DNA from: CAVTBT01 sp963733065
GTDB taxonomy: Bacteria; Actinomycetota; Thermoleophilia; Gaiellales; Gaiellaceae
DNA length: 64,000 bases
Assembly: GCA_963733065.1 (NCBI GenBank)
Contig: CAVTBT010000003.1
Coordinates: forward strand, 124,001-188,000
Reading direction: 5' to 3'
The translations under genes were made by a program, and so were the position numbers. Shown in pieces: positions 26,444 to 34,766 of this stretch (positions are counted from its first letter, which is position 1; every line of letters starts with the position of its first letter). The notes under the pieces were generated by a model that saw nothing but the letters and a program-made list of their open reading frames with translations, did not search any database and was not told where the DNA came from.

Positions 26444-27347
26444 ATGCGGACCGAGTACCGCGAGGAGCCCTGCCGCAGCGCTCTCAACCGCGTGCAGGGC
26501 ATGCCGTTTCGCTGGTCGCTGAACCCGTACATGGGCTGCGTCCACCAGTGCACGTTCTGCTACGTCCGTGCCTTCGAGCTGCGGGCCGACCGGCCGGCGG
26601 ACGACCGCTACGGCCGCTCGATCCGCGTCAAGACGAACGTCGCCGAGGTGCTGCGCCGGGAGCTGGCGCGGGACGGCTGGCGCGGCGAAGGGGTGGCCAT
26701 CGGCGCAGCGACCGATCCGTACCAGCCCGCCGAGGGCCGCTACCGGCTGACCCGCGCCTGCATCGAGGAGCTCGCCGCCGCGCACAATCCGTTCTCGATC
26801 ATCACGCGCGGACCGCTGATCGTCCGCGATGCGGACGTGCTCGCGGAGGCAGCGTCCCGCGCGGAGGTCTCGGTGACGTTCTCCGTGCCGACGCTCGACG
26901 ATCGCGTCTGGCGCACCACCGAGCCCGGGACGTCGCCGCCGCGCCAGCGCCTCCGCGCCGCGCGGATGCTGGCCGAGGCCGGCATCAAGGTCGGCATCGG
27001 GCTCGCGCCGATCCTGCCCGGCCTCTCGGACCGGCCCGAGCAGCTCGCCGAGGTCGTGCGCGCGGCCCGCGACGCGGGCGTGGCGGGCGTGTGGGCGAAC
27101 CTCCTCTACCTCCGGCCGGGCACGCGGGAGCATTTCCTGGCCTGCCTGGAGCGCGACTGGCCGGACGAGCTCGAGCGCTACGAGCGCCTCTACGCGGGAC
27201 GGGCGTACCTGCCCGCGGCCGAGACGGCGCCGGTCCGCGAGCGCGTGCGCGACGCTGGCGCGAGAGACCGGGGTCGGATCGCGCCGGCCGGCTCCGCGGA
27301 TCACGCCGCGCTCCCGGAGCGGCGAGCAGCTGCAGCTCGCCGTTTAG
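26444..27347 (+). CDS. Rv2578c-family radical SAM protein, apparent frameshift near the end
   Basis: Corrected length is 300 residues. The radical SAM cluster motif is C32, C36 and C39 (CVHQCTFCY), followed by GAATDPYQPAE, the string of the spore-photoproduct-lyase-like Rv2578c family. One extra base at 27251 shifts the last 30 codons: with it removed the protein ends TLARETGVGSRRP and then EQLQLAV with a stop at 27347. The start ATG is 6 bases after TATACT. The reaction is unknown for the family. Confidence 0.85.
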
Positions 27348-27381
27348 CACTCAGCCGAACGTGTCCGACCCCCCCGCACCC

Positions 27382-27387
27382 TAGAAT
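27382..27387 (+). promoter_or_regulatory. -10 box TAGAAT of the two-component operon
   Basis: TAGAAT ends 9 bases before GTG 27397, so the response-regulator message is leaderless or nearly so. Confidence 0.5.
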
Positions 27388-27396
27388 CACCAAGCC

Positions 27397-28020
27397 GTGC
27401 CGGATGAGATCACCTGCCTCATCGCCGACGATCACGAGGTGGTGCGAGAGGGCCTGCGCCTCTCGCTGTCCCGGGCACCCCATATCCGGGTCATCGGCGA
27501 GGCCTCGGACGGTGCCGGCGCGGTCGCGCTCGCCGAGCGTCGCCGGCCGCACGTGGTGATCATGGACGTGCGCATGCCCGGCATGGACGGGCTCGAGGCG
27601 ACGCGCCAGCTCCAGGAGCGCGTGCCCGACGCGGCGGTCCTGATCTTCACCGCGTACAGCGAGCGCTCCCTGCTCGGGCGCGGGCTCGAGTCCGGCGCGA
27701 AGGGCTACATCCTCAAGGAAGCGCCCCATCAGACGCTCGTACGGGCGATCGAGAAGGTGGCTGCGGGCGAGGGCTTCGTCGACCCCGCCCTGATGCCGGC
27801 GTTCATCACCGGCAAGGACTCGACCGACATGCTCACCGCCCGCGAGCGAGAGATCCTCCAGCTGCTCGCCGACGGCATGTCCAACGCAGACGTGGCCTCG
27901 AAGCTGTTCATCAGCCAGGAGACCGTCAAGAGCCACGTCCGCCACATCCTCGCCAAGCTCGAGGCCGACACGCGCACCCACGCCGTCGCGATCGCGCTGC
28001 GCGAGGCGATCATCGACTAG
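27397..28020 (+). CDS. NarL/LuxR-type response regulator
   Basis: The 207-residue protein has an N-terminal receiver with the acidic pair D11/D12, phosphoacceptor D57 (VVIMDVRMPGMDG), T85 and K107. The C-terminus (about 142-205) is a LuxR HTH with LTAREREILQLLADGMSNADVA and TVKSHVRHIL. It is followed 7 bases later by its probable sensor kinase. The target genes are unknown. Confidence 0.92.
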   Translation: MPDEITCLIADDHEVVREGLRLSLSRAPHIRVIGEASDGAGAVALAERRRPHVVIMDVRMPGMDGLEATRQLQERVPDAAVLIFTAYSERSLLGRGLESGAKGYILKEAPHQTLVRAIEKVAAGEGFVDPALMPAFITGKDSTDMLTAREREILQLLADGMSNADVASKLFISQETVKSHVRHILAKLEADTRTHAVAIALREAIID

Positions 28021-28027
28021 CCCGGCC

Positions 28028-28690
28028 ATGAGCGCCGCTCCCGAGGACGGTTTCGCCCAGATGGCGGAGCGGGTGATCACGGCCGAGCAGGACGAGCGGC
28101 GGCGGCTGGCGATCTTCCTGCACGACGGCCCCGTCCAGCACCTGTCCGGGATCGCGCTCATGCTCGACGCTGCGCTCGGGGCGATCGACGCGGGGCAGCC
28201 GGAGGACGCGCGGACGATCCTCGCTGCCGCGCTCGATCGGCACCGCGCCACGATCCGCGAGCTGCGCGACCTCTCGTTCAACATCGAGCCGGTCGTGCTG
28301 CGCGACCAGGGCTTCGCGGCCGCCGTCCAGGCACTCGCCGATCAGGTGGGGCTCGAGCAGGCCGTCCGCTTCGATCTCGACGTCGAGGCCGGCAACCAGC
28401 TCCGCGAGCAGGTGCAGGTCGGCCTCTACCAGATCATCCGCGAGTCCCTGACGCAGGCCATTCGCCGCGGTCCGCCGCAGCGCATCGCCGTGTCGCTGCG
28501 CGATGCGGACGACGGCGGGTTCGAGCTCCTCATCGAGGACGACGGGGCCGGCGAGCGCCGCAAGGCCTCCCTCGACTCGCTCGGCGAGCGTGCAGCCACG
28601 CTCAACGCCCGCTTCTCGGTCGAGCAGCCGCCCGAGGGCGGCACGCGCGTCCACGTCATGCTGCCGCCGTACGCCACCGGCGCCGAGTAG
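28028..28690 (+). CDS. NarX-type sensor histidine kinase, soluble, degenerate N-box
   Basis: The 220-residue protein has a HisKA_3 helix with HDGPVQHL (H32) and an HATPase_c domain with DDGAG and a LDSLGERAATL lid. It has no membrane segment or sensor domain. The N-box reads RESLTQAIRRG, where the usual Asn is Gln and the usual His is Arg, which may weaken ATP binding. It pairs with the upstream regulator. Input signal unknown. Confidence 0.85.
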   Translation: MSAAPEDGFAQMAERVITAEQDERRRLAIFLHDGPVQHLSGIALMLDAALGAIDAGQPEDARTILAAALDRHRATIRELRDLSFNIEPVVLRDQGFAAAVQALADQVGLEQAVRFDLDVEAGNQLREQVQVGLYQIIRESLTQAIRRGPPQRIAVSLRDADDGGFELLIEDDGAGERRKASLDSLGERAATLNARFSVEQPPEGGTRVHVMLPPYATGAE

Positions 28691-28693
28691 GAT
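28688..28693 (+). promoter_or_regulatory. -10 box TAGGAT
   Basis: TAGGAT overlaps the kinase stop codon and ends 9 bases before ATG 28703, giving the next small gene its own start site. Confidence 0.4.
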
Positions 28694-28702
28694 CTGCCGC
28701 CG

Positions 28703-29065
28703 ATGGACGAGCACGGGCACGGGCACGGCGACCTCAACGGCGGCGGGCGCTACCTCCTCTTCGTATGGTCCGCGCAGGGCTACGAGCTGCGCGAGCGCGA
28801 GGGCGAGCTGCCTGCGGTCGGCTCCGAGGTCGAGGACGGCGAACGGCGCTACCGGGTGAGCAAGCACGCCCCGTCGCCGTTGCCCGGCGACGGCCGGCGC
28901 TGCGCGTACCTGCTGCCGGTCTGGAGCAGCTCGTCGCGGGGGCGATGGTCGCCGCCGAGGCTAGGACGCGGGCGCGCGACGACGCCTCGGCGCCGCCGGC
29001 CGGCCACGCGCCAGACCGCGGCAACCAGTCCGAGCACGAGCGCGGCGGCGAGCCCGCTGCCGTAG
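28703..29065 (+). CDS. hypothetical protein with His/Gly-rich N-terminus
   Basis: The protein starts with a His/Gly-rich stretch (DEHGHGHGD), then GRYLLFVWSAQGYELREREGE and YRVSKHAPSPLPGDGRRCAYLLP. The first 75 residues, to about 28927, look like a real compact domain. The remainder is Arg/Ser/Pro-rich and lies on top of the convergent flavoprotein gene, so the true end is probably earlier or the frame changes. No function is known. Confidence 0.5.
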   Translation: MDEHGHGHGDLNGGGRYLLFVWSAQGYELREREGELPAVGSEVEDGERRYRVSKHAPSPLPGDGRRCAYLLPVWSSSSRGRWSPPRLGRGRATTPRRRRPATRQTAATSPSTSAAASPLP

Positions 29066-30102
29066 CCGCCCGCGAAGATGCCGCCCGCGTCCGCGCCGGC
29101 GGCGTGCAGCCCGGCGATCGGCTCCCCTCGCGCGTCGAGCACCCGCGCCCGGGTGTCGACGCGCAGGCCGCCGATCGTGTGCGTGACGCCCGCACGTACG
29201 CGAACGGCCGTGCCGCCCGGCTCGCGGCGCACCTCGGCGCCCAGCTCCTCCGCCGTGCGAATCAGGTCGGCAACGGTGCGCTCCCGCACGGGGGCTCCCA
29301 GGTCTCGCTCGTCGACGACGAGCCACGCGGACGGAACACCGGCGAGCGCCTGGGCAAGGTCGTTCTCGTGCCAGGCCGGCGGCCCCGCGAACACGGGACG
29401 GCCCGCATCGTCGACGACGCGCGCGACGCGTCCGTAGACCTGCGCGGCGCGCACGAAGTCCTCCTCCCCCCACGTCGCCGGCGGCGCCGGCATCGCGCGG
29501 CCGTAGAACTCGCCCTGCCCGGCGGACAGCGCTGCGCCGCGAGCGCGGGCAAACGCGATCCCGTCGCCCTCCGACCACGGCGCCGCACGCAGCGCGAGCC
29601 CGCGCTCGCGCGCGAGCCGCACGCCGTAGCCTCCGGTCGCGAGGACGACCTCGCCGTCCGCCCCGGCGAGCGGCGTCGCCAGCCGAACGGCGCCGCCTGC
29701 GGCCCGCACGAGGGCGTCGGTGAGCCCACGTGGATCGAAGCGCATGCCGGCGGTCAGCGGGTTGCCGGTCTCGCGGGTCACGACCGGGGCGCCGAGCGAC
29801 TCGAGCCACCGGAGACCGTCGTCGAGCCGGTTCCAGACGAGCGCCTGCAGCTCGGCGTCGCCGCCGGGGCACTCGACGCGGAACGCCTCGAGCTCGCGGT
29901 GACGCCAGATGACGCAGCTCGACAGCAGCATCGAGCCCCCGGGACGCGTCCCTTTCTCCAGCACGTCCACCGCGAGGCCCAACTCGCGCAGGCGGGCGGC
30001 AGCCACGAGGCCGGCCATCCCCGCGCCGGCGACGACGATCAGGTCAGCGAGAACGTCGGCTTGTGCTCGACGTACTCGAGCCGCACACGCTCCGGGCCCC
30101 AC
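28849..30102 (-). CDS. FAD-binding oxidoreductase (succinate dehydrogenase/ketosteroid dehydrogenase flavoprotein-like)
   Basis: The protein has an N-terminal GAGMAG Rossmann motif, an FAD-binding core and a C-terminal IFAGGYGSGLAAAL flavin motif, as in fumarate reductase and ketosteroid dehydrogenase-like proteins of about 400 residues. Its N-terminus is awkward: the nearest standard start is GTG 30102, 64 bases inside the VOC gene, but the fold begins exactly at a CTG (30042) that overlaps that gene's stop as CTGA. The C-terminal tail beyond about 28990 does not look family-like and may be out of frame. Confidence 0.8.
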   Translation of the reverse strand: MGPGACAARVRRAQADVLADLIVVAGAGMAGLVAAARLRELGLAVDVLEKGTRPGGSMLLSSCVIWRHRELEAFRVECPGGDAELQALVWNRLDDGLRWLESLGAPVVTRETGNPLTAGMRFDPRGLTDALVRAAGGAVRLATPLAGADGEVVLATGGYGVRLARERGLALRAAPWSEGDGIAFARARGAALSAGQGEFYGRAMPAPPATWGEEDFVRAAQVYGRVARVVDDAGRPVFAGPPAWHENDLAQALAGVPSAWLVVDERDLGAPVRERTVADLIRTAEELGAEVRREPGGTAVRVRAGVTHTIGGLRVDTRARVLDARGEPIAGLHAAGADAGGIFAGGYGSGLAAALVLGLVAAVWRVAGRRRRGVVARPRPSLGGDHRPRDELLQTGSRYAQRRPSPGNGDGACLLTR

Positions 30103-30677
30103 ACGAAGAGCGCGACCGTGTTCGGCGCGTCGACGATGTCGTCGACCTCGACGCCGAGCTCGCGGGCATCCGCCAGGTGCTCCTCGACCGACTCGACGAG
30201 CACGCCGACGTGGTTCAGGAGCGGACGCTCGGACGCCGCCGGCGCGCCGGCGTGAATGTCGAGGAACGCGCCCCCGACGGCGAGCCGCCCGTCGCCGTCG
30301 GTGTCGAATCCGAGACGGCGCCAGCCTTCGATCGCGGCGTCCACGTCGTGCGCGACGAGCGCCACGTGGTCGAGGTCGTACTCGACCTCGGTCGGCGCCT
30401 CGACGAGGACGAAGCGCAGGCCCTCGCCGGCGTCGACCTCGGCAGGCCCGTCCGGGAGCGTCGAGACCCGGAGCCCGATGTGCTTGAGGGCACCCTGGTC
30501 GCGTGGCCCCTCGGCGTCGAAGAGCGTCACCTTCCCGCGCCGGGCATCGGCCCCGAGCAGCGTGAAGCGGTCGGTGCGGTCGATCTCGTGCATGCCGAGC
30601 TGCGAGGTGAGGACGTCCGCGATCGCGTCGCGGTCGGCCACCCAGAGGGCCACGTGGTCGAGGGTCTCGGGCCTCAT
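30039..30677 (-). CDS. VOC-family protein (glyoxalase/extradiol dioxygenase-like), two modules
   Basis: The 212-residue protein has two vicinal-oxygen-chelate modules. Module 1 starts LDHVALWV and module 2 starts LDHVALVA, with a further HVGVLV later, giving the usual paired His/Glu metal sites. It may be a ring-cleavage dioxygenase or an isomerase. It is coupled to the flavoprotein by a 4-base overlap, so both may act on the same compound. TACGCT sits 7 bases before the ATG. Confidence 0.85.
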   Translation of the reverse strand: MRPETLDHVALWVADRDAIADVLTSQLGMHEIDRTDRFTLLGADARRGKVTLFDAEGPRDQGALKHIGLRVSTLPDGPAEVDAGEGLRFVLVEAPTEVEYDLDHVALVAHDVDAAIEGWRRLGFDTDGDGRLAVGGAFLDIHAGAPAASERPLLNHVGVLVESVEEHLADARELGVEVDDIVDAPNTVALFVWGPERVRLEYVEHKPTFSLT

Positions 30678-30699
30678 CGGTCCGAGCGTACCTACGCAA

Positions 30700-31005
30700 T
30701 TACTCCAGAGGTGGATTCTGGACGTTGTGCTCCGTGGCGTACGCGTCGACGAGCGTGTCGATCACGTCCGCCCCCTGTTCGTAGGCGTAGTTGATCTTCA
30801 CGAACGGCTCCCATTTGTCGGGAAGCGCGTCCTCCGGGAAGATCGCCTCGACCGGGCACTCCGGCTCGCACGCACCGCAATCGATGCACTCCTCGGGATC
30901 GATGACGAGGATGCGGCCGAACTCGTGGATGCAGTCGACCGGGCAGACATCGACACACGAGCGGTCTTTGATGTCGATGCACGGCTCGGCGATGATGTAC
31001 GTCAC
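30700..31005 (-). CDS. fdxA: seven-iron ferredoxin (3Fe-4S and 4Fe-4S), FdxA-like
   Basis: The 101-residue protein has the FdxA pattern: C9, then CVDVCPVDC around 17-25 and CIDCGACEPECP around 40-51. The first motif lacks one of the usual four Cys spacings, as in 3Fe-4S/4Fe-4S ferredoxins of actinobacteria. The C-terminal tail of about 50 residues is normal for FdxA. It carries electrons in the cytoplasm. TAGGAT sits 6 bases before the GTG. Confidence 0.95.
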   Translation of the reverse strand: MTYIIAEPCIDIKDRSCVDVCPVDCIHEFGRILVIDPEECIDCGACEPECPVEAIFPEDALPDKWEPFVKINYAYEQGADVIDTLVDAYATEHNVQNPPLE

Positions 31006-31044
31006 GGCCTGATCCTAGCGAGGCGGGCCGCTGGGCAGAGACGG

Positions 31045-31359
31045 CTAGCGGGGCGCCCCGACGAGCTCCTCGACGAGCTCCCGCGCCCGCTCGACGAGGG
31101 CCGACTTCACGATCACCTGGTCGAAGCCGGCCGTATGGGCACGCTGCAGGCCGGCCTTGTCGGTGTGGTTCGTGAAGCCGAGGATCGGCACGTCCGGCCA
31201 GGCGTCGACGACCTCGTCCGGCTCGATGCGCGCGATGTCACAGATCACCAGGTCGGGAGCGTCGGCGCTGTCCGAGGTGACGAGGTGGTGATCGGGCAGG
31301 AGCGCTTCGAGCTTGCCCCGGAAGAACAGATCCACCCCGGCGAGCAAGATCGTCGCCAC
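31045..31359 (-). CDS. orphan receiver-like protein, degenerate
   Basis: The 104-residue protein has the layout of a single receiver domain. The central Asp is present (VICDIAR), and the Thr (LGFTNHTD) and Lys (VIVKSAL) positions match. The N-terminal acidic pair that binds magnesium is missing: the first strand reads ILLAGVDLF. No output domain follows. It may be an unphosphorylated protein-interaction module. TAGTGT lies 6 bases before the GTG. Confidence 0.75.
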   Translation of the reverse strand: MATILLAGVDLFFRGKLEALLPDHHLVTSDSADAPDLVICDIARIEPDEVVDAWPDVPILGFTNHTDKAGLQRAHTAGFDQVIVKSALVERARELVEELVGAPR

Positions 31360-31411
31360 GGGGCGACACTACCACGGTGCCCGACCCGGCCGAAGCGCGG
31401 CGCGGCCGTCG

Positions 31412-32548
31412 TTAGGCGAGCGACTCGTGCGTCTCGGGATCGAAGAAGTACAGGCGGTCGAGGTCGACGGCGAGGCGAAGCCGGTCGCCGCTCGCCGCCG
31501 CGGAGCGGCGGTTCAAGCGTGCGAGCAGGTCGGGTTGCAGCTCGCCGCCCGGACCGGTGGCGCCCGGGACCTCGAAATGCGCGACCACGTCCGCCCCCGT
31601 CGGCTCCGCGAGCGAGACGTCCCCGTCGAACGTCGCCCCCGCCGGCGACCCGTCGGCGATCGTGGCGTCGTCGATGTCCTCCGGCCGGATGCCGAGGACG
31701 ACCTCGCCTCCGGCGAAGCGCCGCAGTGCCGCAGCCGCGGGGTGCCGCTCGGGAACAGCCAGGCTTGCCGAGCCGAACGCCGCCCTGAGGCTGCCGTTCT
31801 CTCCGACGAGCGACGCCCGGACGAGGTTGAGGGCGGGCGAGCCGATGAACGAGCCCACGAAGAGGTTCGTCGGCCGCTCGTAGAGCTCGCGCGGCGTGTC
31901 GACCTGCTCCAGGCGCCCGTCGCGCATCACGGCCACGCGGTCGCCCATCGTCATCGCCTCGGTCTGGTCGTGCGTGACGTAGATCGTGGTGGTGCCGAGC
32001 TGCTGGTGCAGCCGCGAGATCGACGCACGCATCTCGACGCGTAGCTTCGCGTCGAGGTTCGACAGCGGCTCGTCCATGAGGAACGCCTGCGGCTCGCGGA
32101 CGATCGCGCGGCCCATCGCGACGCGCTGCCGCTGGCCGCCGGAGAGCTGACGGGGCCGGCGGTGCAGGAGCTCGCCGATGCCGAGCATCGTCGCCGTGTC
32201 GCCGACGCGGGTCGCGATCGCGGGCCGGGCGACGCGGTGCAGCTTCAACCCGAAGGCGAGGTTGCGGCGGACGTCCATGTGCGGGTAGAGGGCGTAGTTC
32301 TGGAAGATCATCGCGATGTCGCGGCGGCGCGGCTCGAGGTCGGTCACGACCTTGCCGCCGATCAGGATGTCGCCGTCGGTCGTCTCCTCGAGACCCGCGA
32401 CCATGCGCAGCGCGGTCGACTTCCCCGAGCCGGACGGCCCGACGAGGACGAGGAACTCGCCGTCCTCGACGTCGAGCGACAGCCGGTCGACGGCGGTGGT
32501 GCCGTCGGGGAAGACCTTCGAGACCCGGTCGAACGAGACGCTCGCCAT
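31412..32548 (-). CDS. ABC transporter ATPase, CUT1 sugar type (MsmK/UgpC-like)
   Basis: The 378-residue ATPase has Walker A GPSGSGKST (37-45), the LSGGQRQR signature, Walker B LMDEPLSNLD and the switch H in VTHDQTEAM, followed by a C-terminal OB/TOBE domain with EVVLGIRPEDI. This long form energises carbohydrate importers. ATG 32548 overlaps the glycosidase stop (ATGA). It closes the operon headed by the binding protein. Confidence 0.93.
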   Translation of the reverse strand: MASVSFDRVSKVFPDGTTAVDRLSLDVEDGEFLVLVGPSGSGKSTALRMVAGLEETTDGDILIGGKVVTDLEPRRRDIAMIFQNYALYPHMDVRRNLAFGLKLHRVARPAIATRVGDTATMLGIGELLHRRPRQLSGGQRQRVAMGRAIVREPQAFLMDEPLSNLDAKLRVEMRASISRLHQQLGTTTIYVTHDQTEAMTMGDRVAVMRDGRLEQVDTPRELYERPTNLFVGSFIGSPALNLVRASLVGENGSLRAAFGSASLAVPERHPAAAALRRFAGGEVVLGIRPEDIDDATIADGSPAGATFDGDVSLAEPTGADVVAHFEVPGATGPGGELQPDLLARLNRRSAAASGDRLRLAVDLDRLYFFDPETHESLA

Positions 32549-33894
32549 CAGTGCCCGCCTCCGTTCCGCGCGCGCTCGATGTGGTCGCGGTACCACAGCG
32601 CGCTCTCTTTCGGGATCCGCTCCTGCGTCGCGTAGTCCACGTACACGAGCCCGAACCGCTTCGAATAGCCGTGCTCCCATTCGAAGTTGTCGAGCAGCGA
32701 CCAGGCGAAGTACCCCGCCACCGGCACGCCGTCGGCGATCGCCCGCTCGATCTCGGCGATGTGCCGCCGGAAGTACGCGACGCGCGCCGGGTCCTCGACG
32801 GGATCGCTCCCGTTCCGGTGGTCGTCGTAGGCGGCGCCGTTCTCCGTGATCATGATCGGAATCGTCGTGTAGTCCGCCGCGATCCTCCGCAGCACGTCGT
32901 ACAGCGCGGTGGGGTAGACCTCCCAGCCCATCGCCGTGACCTCGCCCGGCGGGTCGACGACGTCGAGCCCGAAGAAGTCGCTGTCCGGGTTTGCCCGCAC
33001 GGAGACGCGCTTGTAGAAATTGACGCCGAGGAAGTCGCACGGCGCCGCGATCGCGTCGAGATCGCCCGGCTCGACGCCGTCCAGCAGGCCGTGGCGGCGC
33101 TCGTACTCGGCCACCATGTCGTCCGGGTAGGCGCCACGGAAGACCGGGTCGAGGAACCAGCGGTTGTGGAAGCCGTCCAGGCGGCGCGCGGCGTCGCGGT
33201 CGTCCGGGTCGTCGCGGTCGGCATGCACCGGGTTGAGGTCGAGCGTCAGCCCGATCCGCCCGGCAGCCCCCCGCGCGCGGAACCGCTCGACCGCCCGAGC
33301 GTGGGCCAGCAACGCGTGGTGCGAGACGCGGAGCGCCTCCGGCCAGTTGCGGCGCCCGGGTGCCTTCGTGCCGAACGCGTAGCCGCAGAAGGCGATCACC
33401 CAGGGCTCGTTGATCGTCACCCAGTCCTCGACGAGCGGGCCGAGCGCGTCGAACACGATGTCGGCGTAGTCCGCGAACGCGTCGACGACGTCGCGCCGCA
33501 GCCAGCCGCCCTCGTCCTCGAGCGCCTGGGGCAGGTCCCAGTGATAGAGCGTCGCCACCGGCCGGATGCCGCGCGCGAGCAGCCCCGAGCAGAGGTCGCG
33601 GTAGAAGGCGAGCCCCGACTCGTTCACCTCGCCGCGTCCGGCCGGCACGACCCGCGGCCACGACACCGAGAAGCGGTACGAGCGGACGCCGAGTGCCTGC
33701 AGCAGGTCGAGGTCCTCCTCCCAGCGGTGGTAGTGGTCGCACGCGACATCGCCGTTGGCGCCGCCGACAACGGCGCCGGGCTGCCGGCAGAAGGTGTCCC
33801 AGATGGACACGCCCCGGCCGTCGGCGGTCGCCGCGCCCTCTACCTGATACGCGGACGTCGCCGCCCCCCAGAGGAAGTCGTGCGGGAAGCTCAT
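32548..33894 (-). CDS. glycoside hydrolase family 1 beta-glucosidase
   Basis: The 448-residue protein is a full GH1 enzyme. The acid/base glutamate is E163 in TINEP and the nucleophile is E351 in ITENG; the N-terminal FLWGAATSAYQVEGA is diagnostic. It has no signal peptide, so it cleaves imported beta-glucosides in the cytoplasm. It sits between the permease and ATPase genes with 4-base overlaps, so import and hydrolysis are made together. Confidence 0.95.
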   Translation of the reverse strand: MSFPHDFLWGAATSAYQVEGAATADGRGVSIWDTFCRQPGAVVGGANGDVACDHYHRWEEDLDLLQALGVRSYRFSVSWPRVVPAGRGEVNESGLAFYRDLCSGLLARGIRPVATLYHWDLPQALEDEGGWLRRDVVDAFADYADIVFDALGPLVEDWVTINEPWVIAFCGYAFGTKAPGRRNWPEALRVSHHALLAHARAVERFRARGAAGRIGLTLDLNPVHADRDDPDDRDAARRLDGFHNRWFLDPVFRGAYPDDMVAEYERRHGLLDGVEPGDLDAIAAPCDFLGVNFYKRVSVRANPDSDFFGLDVVDPPGEVTAMGWEVYPTALYDVLRRIAADYTTIPIMITENGAAYDDHRNGSDPVEDPARVAYFRRHIAEIERAIADGVPVAGYFAWSLLDNFEWEHGYSKRFGLVYVDYATQERIPKESALWYRDHIERARNGGGH

Positions 33895-34766
33895 TCCTTC
33901 ACCGCGCCCGAGGTCAGGCCACTGACGAGCCAGCGCTGCGTGGCGAAGAACGCGACCATCACCGGCAGGGTCGAGATGACGCCCGCGGCCATGAGCTGGT
34001 CGTAGTTCTCGTTGTAGTTGCCGATGAAGTTGCGAATGCCGATCGGGATGGTCTCGGCGTTCGACTGGGTGAGGTTGGACGCGAACAGGAGCTCGTCCCA
34101 CGCGAACAGGAACGCGTAGACGGCCGTCGCCACGATGCCCGGCGTCGCGTTCGGGAGCACGACGCGAACGAACGCGCCGAGGCGGGTGCAGCCGTCGACG
34201 AGCGCCGCCTCCTCGAGCTCCCGCGGGATGGCCATGAAGTACGCCCGCATGAGGAAGATGGCGACCGGCGTGAAGAACGCGGTGTAGACGAGGATCATGC
34301 CCTGGTACGTGTCGAAGAGCTGGACGCCGATCGAGCGGTCGGCCCAGACGAAGCCGAGGAAGAGCGGCAGCAGGAACATCGACCCCGGGACGAGCTGCGT
34401 GCCGATGACCGCGAGACTGAAGCCGCCGGAGCCGCGGAACCGGAAGCGCGACAGGGCGTACCCGGCGGAGGCCGCGAACGTCGTCGCGAGCAGCGTGGCG
34501 ACGGAGCAGATGATGAGGCTGTTCTTGAAGTAGCGGCCGAACTCGACGGCGTCCCACATCGTCCGGTACGCCTCGAACGTCGGCGAGAACAGCTGGTACT
34601 CGCCGGTCGCAAGCGAGATCCGCTCCTGCACGCTGGCGATCAGGAGCCACACGATCGGCGCGATCATGAGCGCGATGATCAGGTACGTCAGCACGGTCAG
34701 CGACCTGCCGACGAGCTTCTTTCGCCGCCGCGCGCGCGTGCCGAAAGCGGTCGCGTGCGTGCTCAC
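33891..34766 (-). CDS. ABC sugar permease, MalG type
   Basis: The 291-residue protein has six membrane segments and the EAA loop LEEAALVDGCTRLGAFVRVVLP, which docks the ATPase. It forms the channel with the MalF-type partner immediately upstream. The GTG at 34766 overlaps the MalF stop, and the stop overlaps the glycosidase ATG. Confidence 0.93.
   Translation of the reverse strand: MSTHATAFGTRARRRKKLVGRSLTVLTYLIIALMIAPIVWLLIASVQERISLATGEYQLFSPTFEAYRTMWDAVEFGRYFKNSLIICSVATLLATTFAASAGYALSRFRFRGSGGFSLAVIGTQLVPGSMFLLPLFLGFVWADRSIGVQLFDTYQGMILVYTAFFTPVAIFLMRAYFMAIPRELEEAALVDGCTRLGAFVRVVLPNATPGIVATAVYAFLFAWDELLFASNLTQSNAETIPIGIRNFIGNYNENYDQLMAAGVISTLPVMVAFFATQRWLVSGLTSGAVKE

Noticed and set aside
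28961..28964. A fourth CTAG shared by convergent stops, at the flavoprotein and His/Gly-rich gene ends
   Set aside because: It would need a frame change in both genes, and the flavoprotein change would require a missing base rather than the extra base seen elsewhere. The tails do not look protein-like in those frames.
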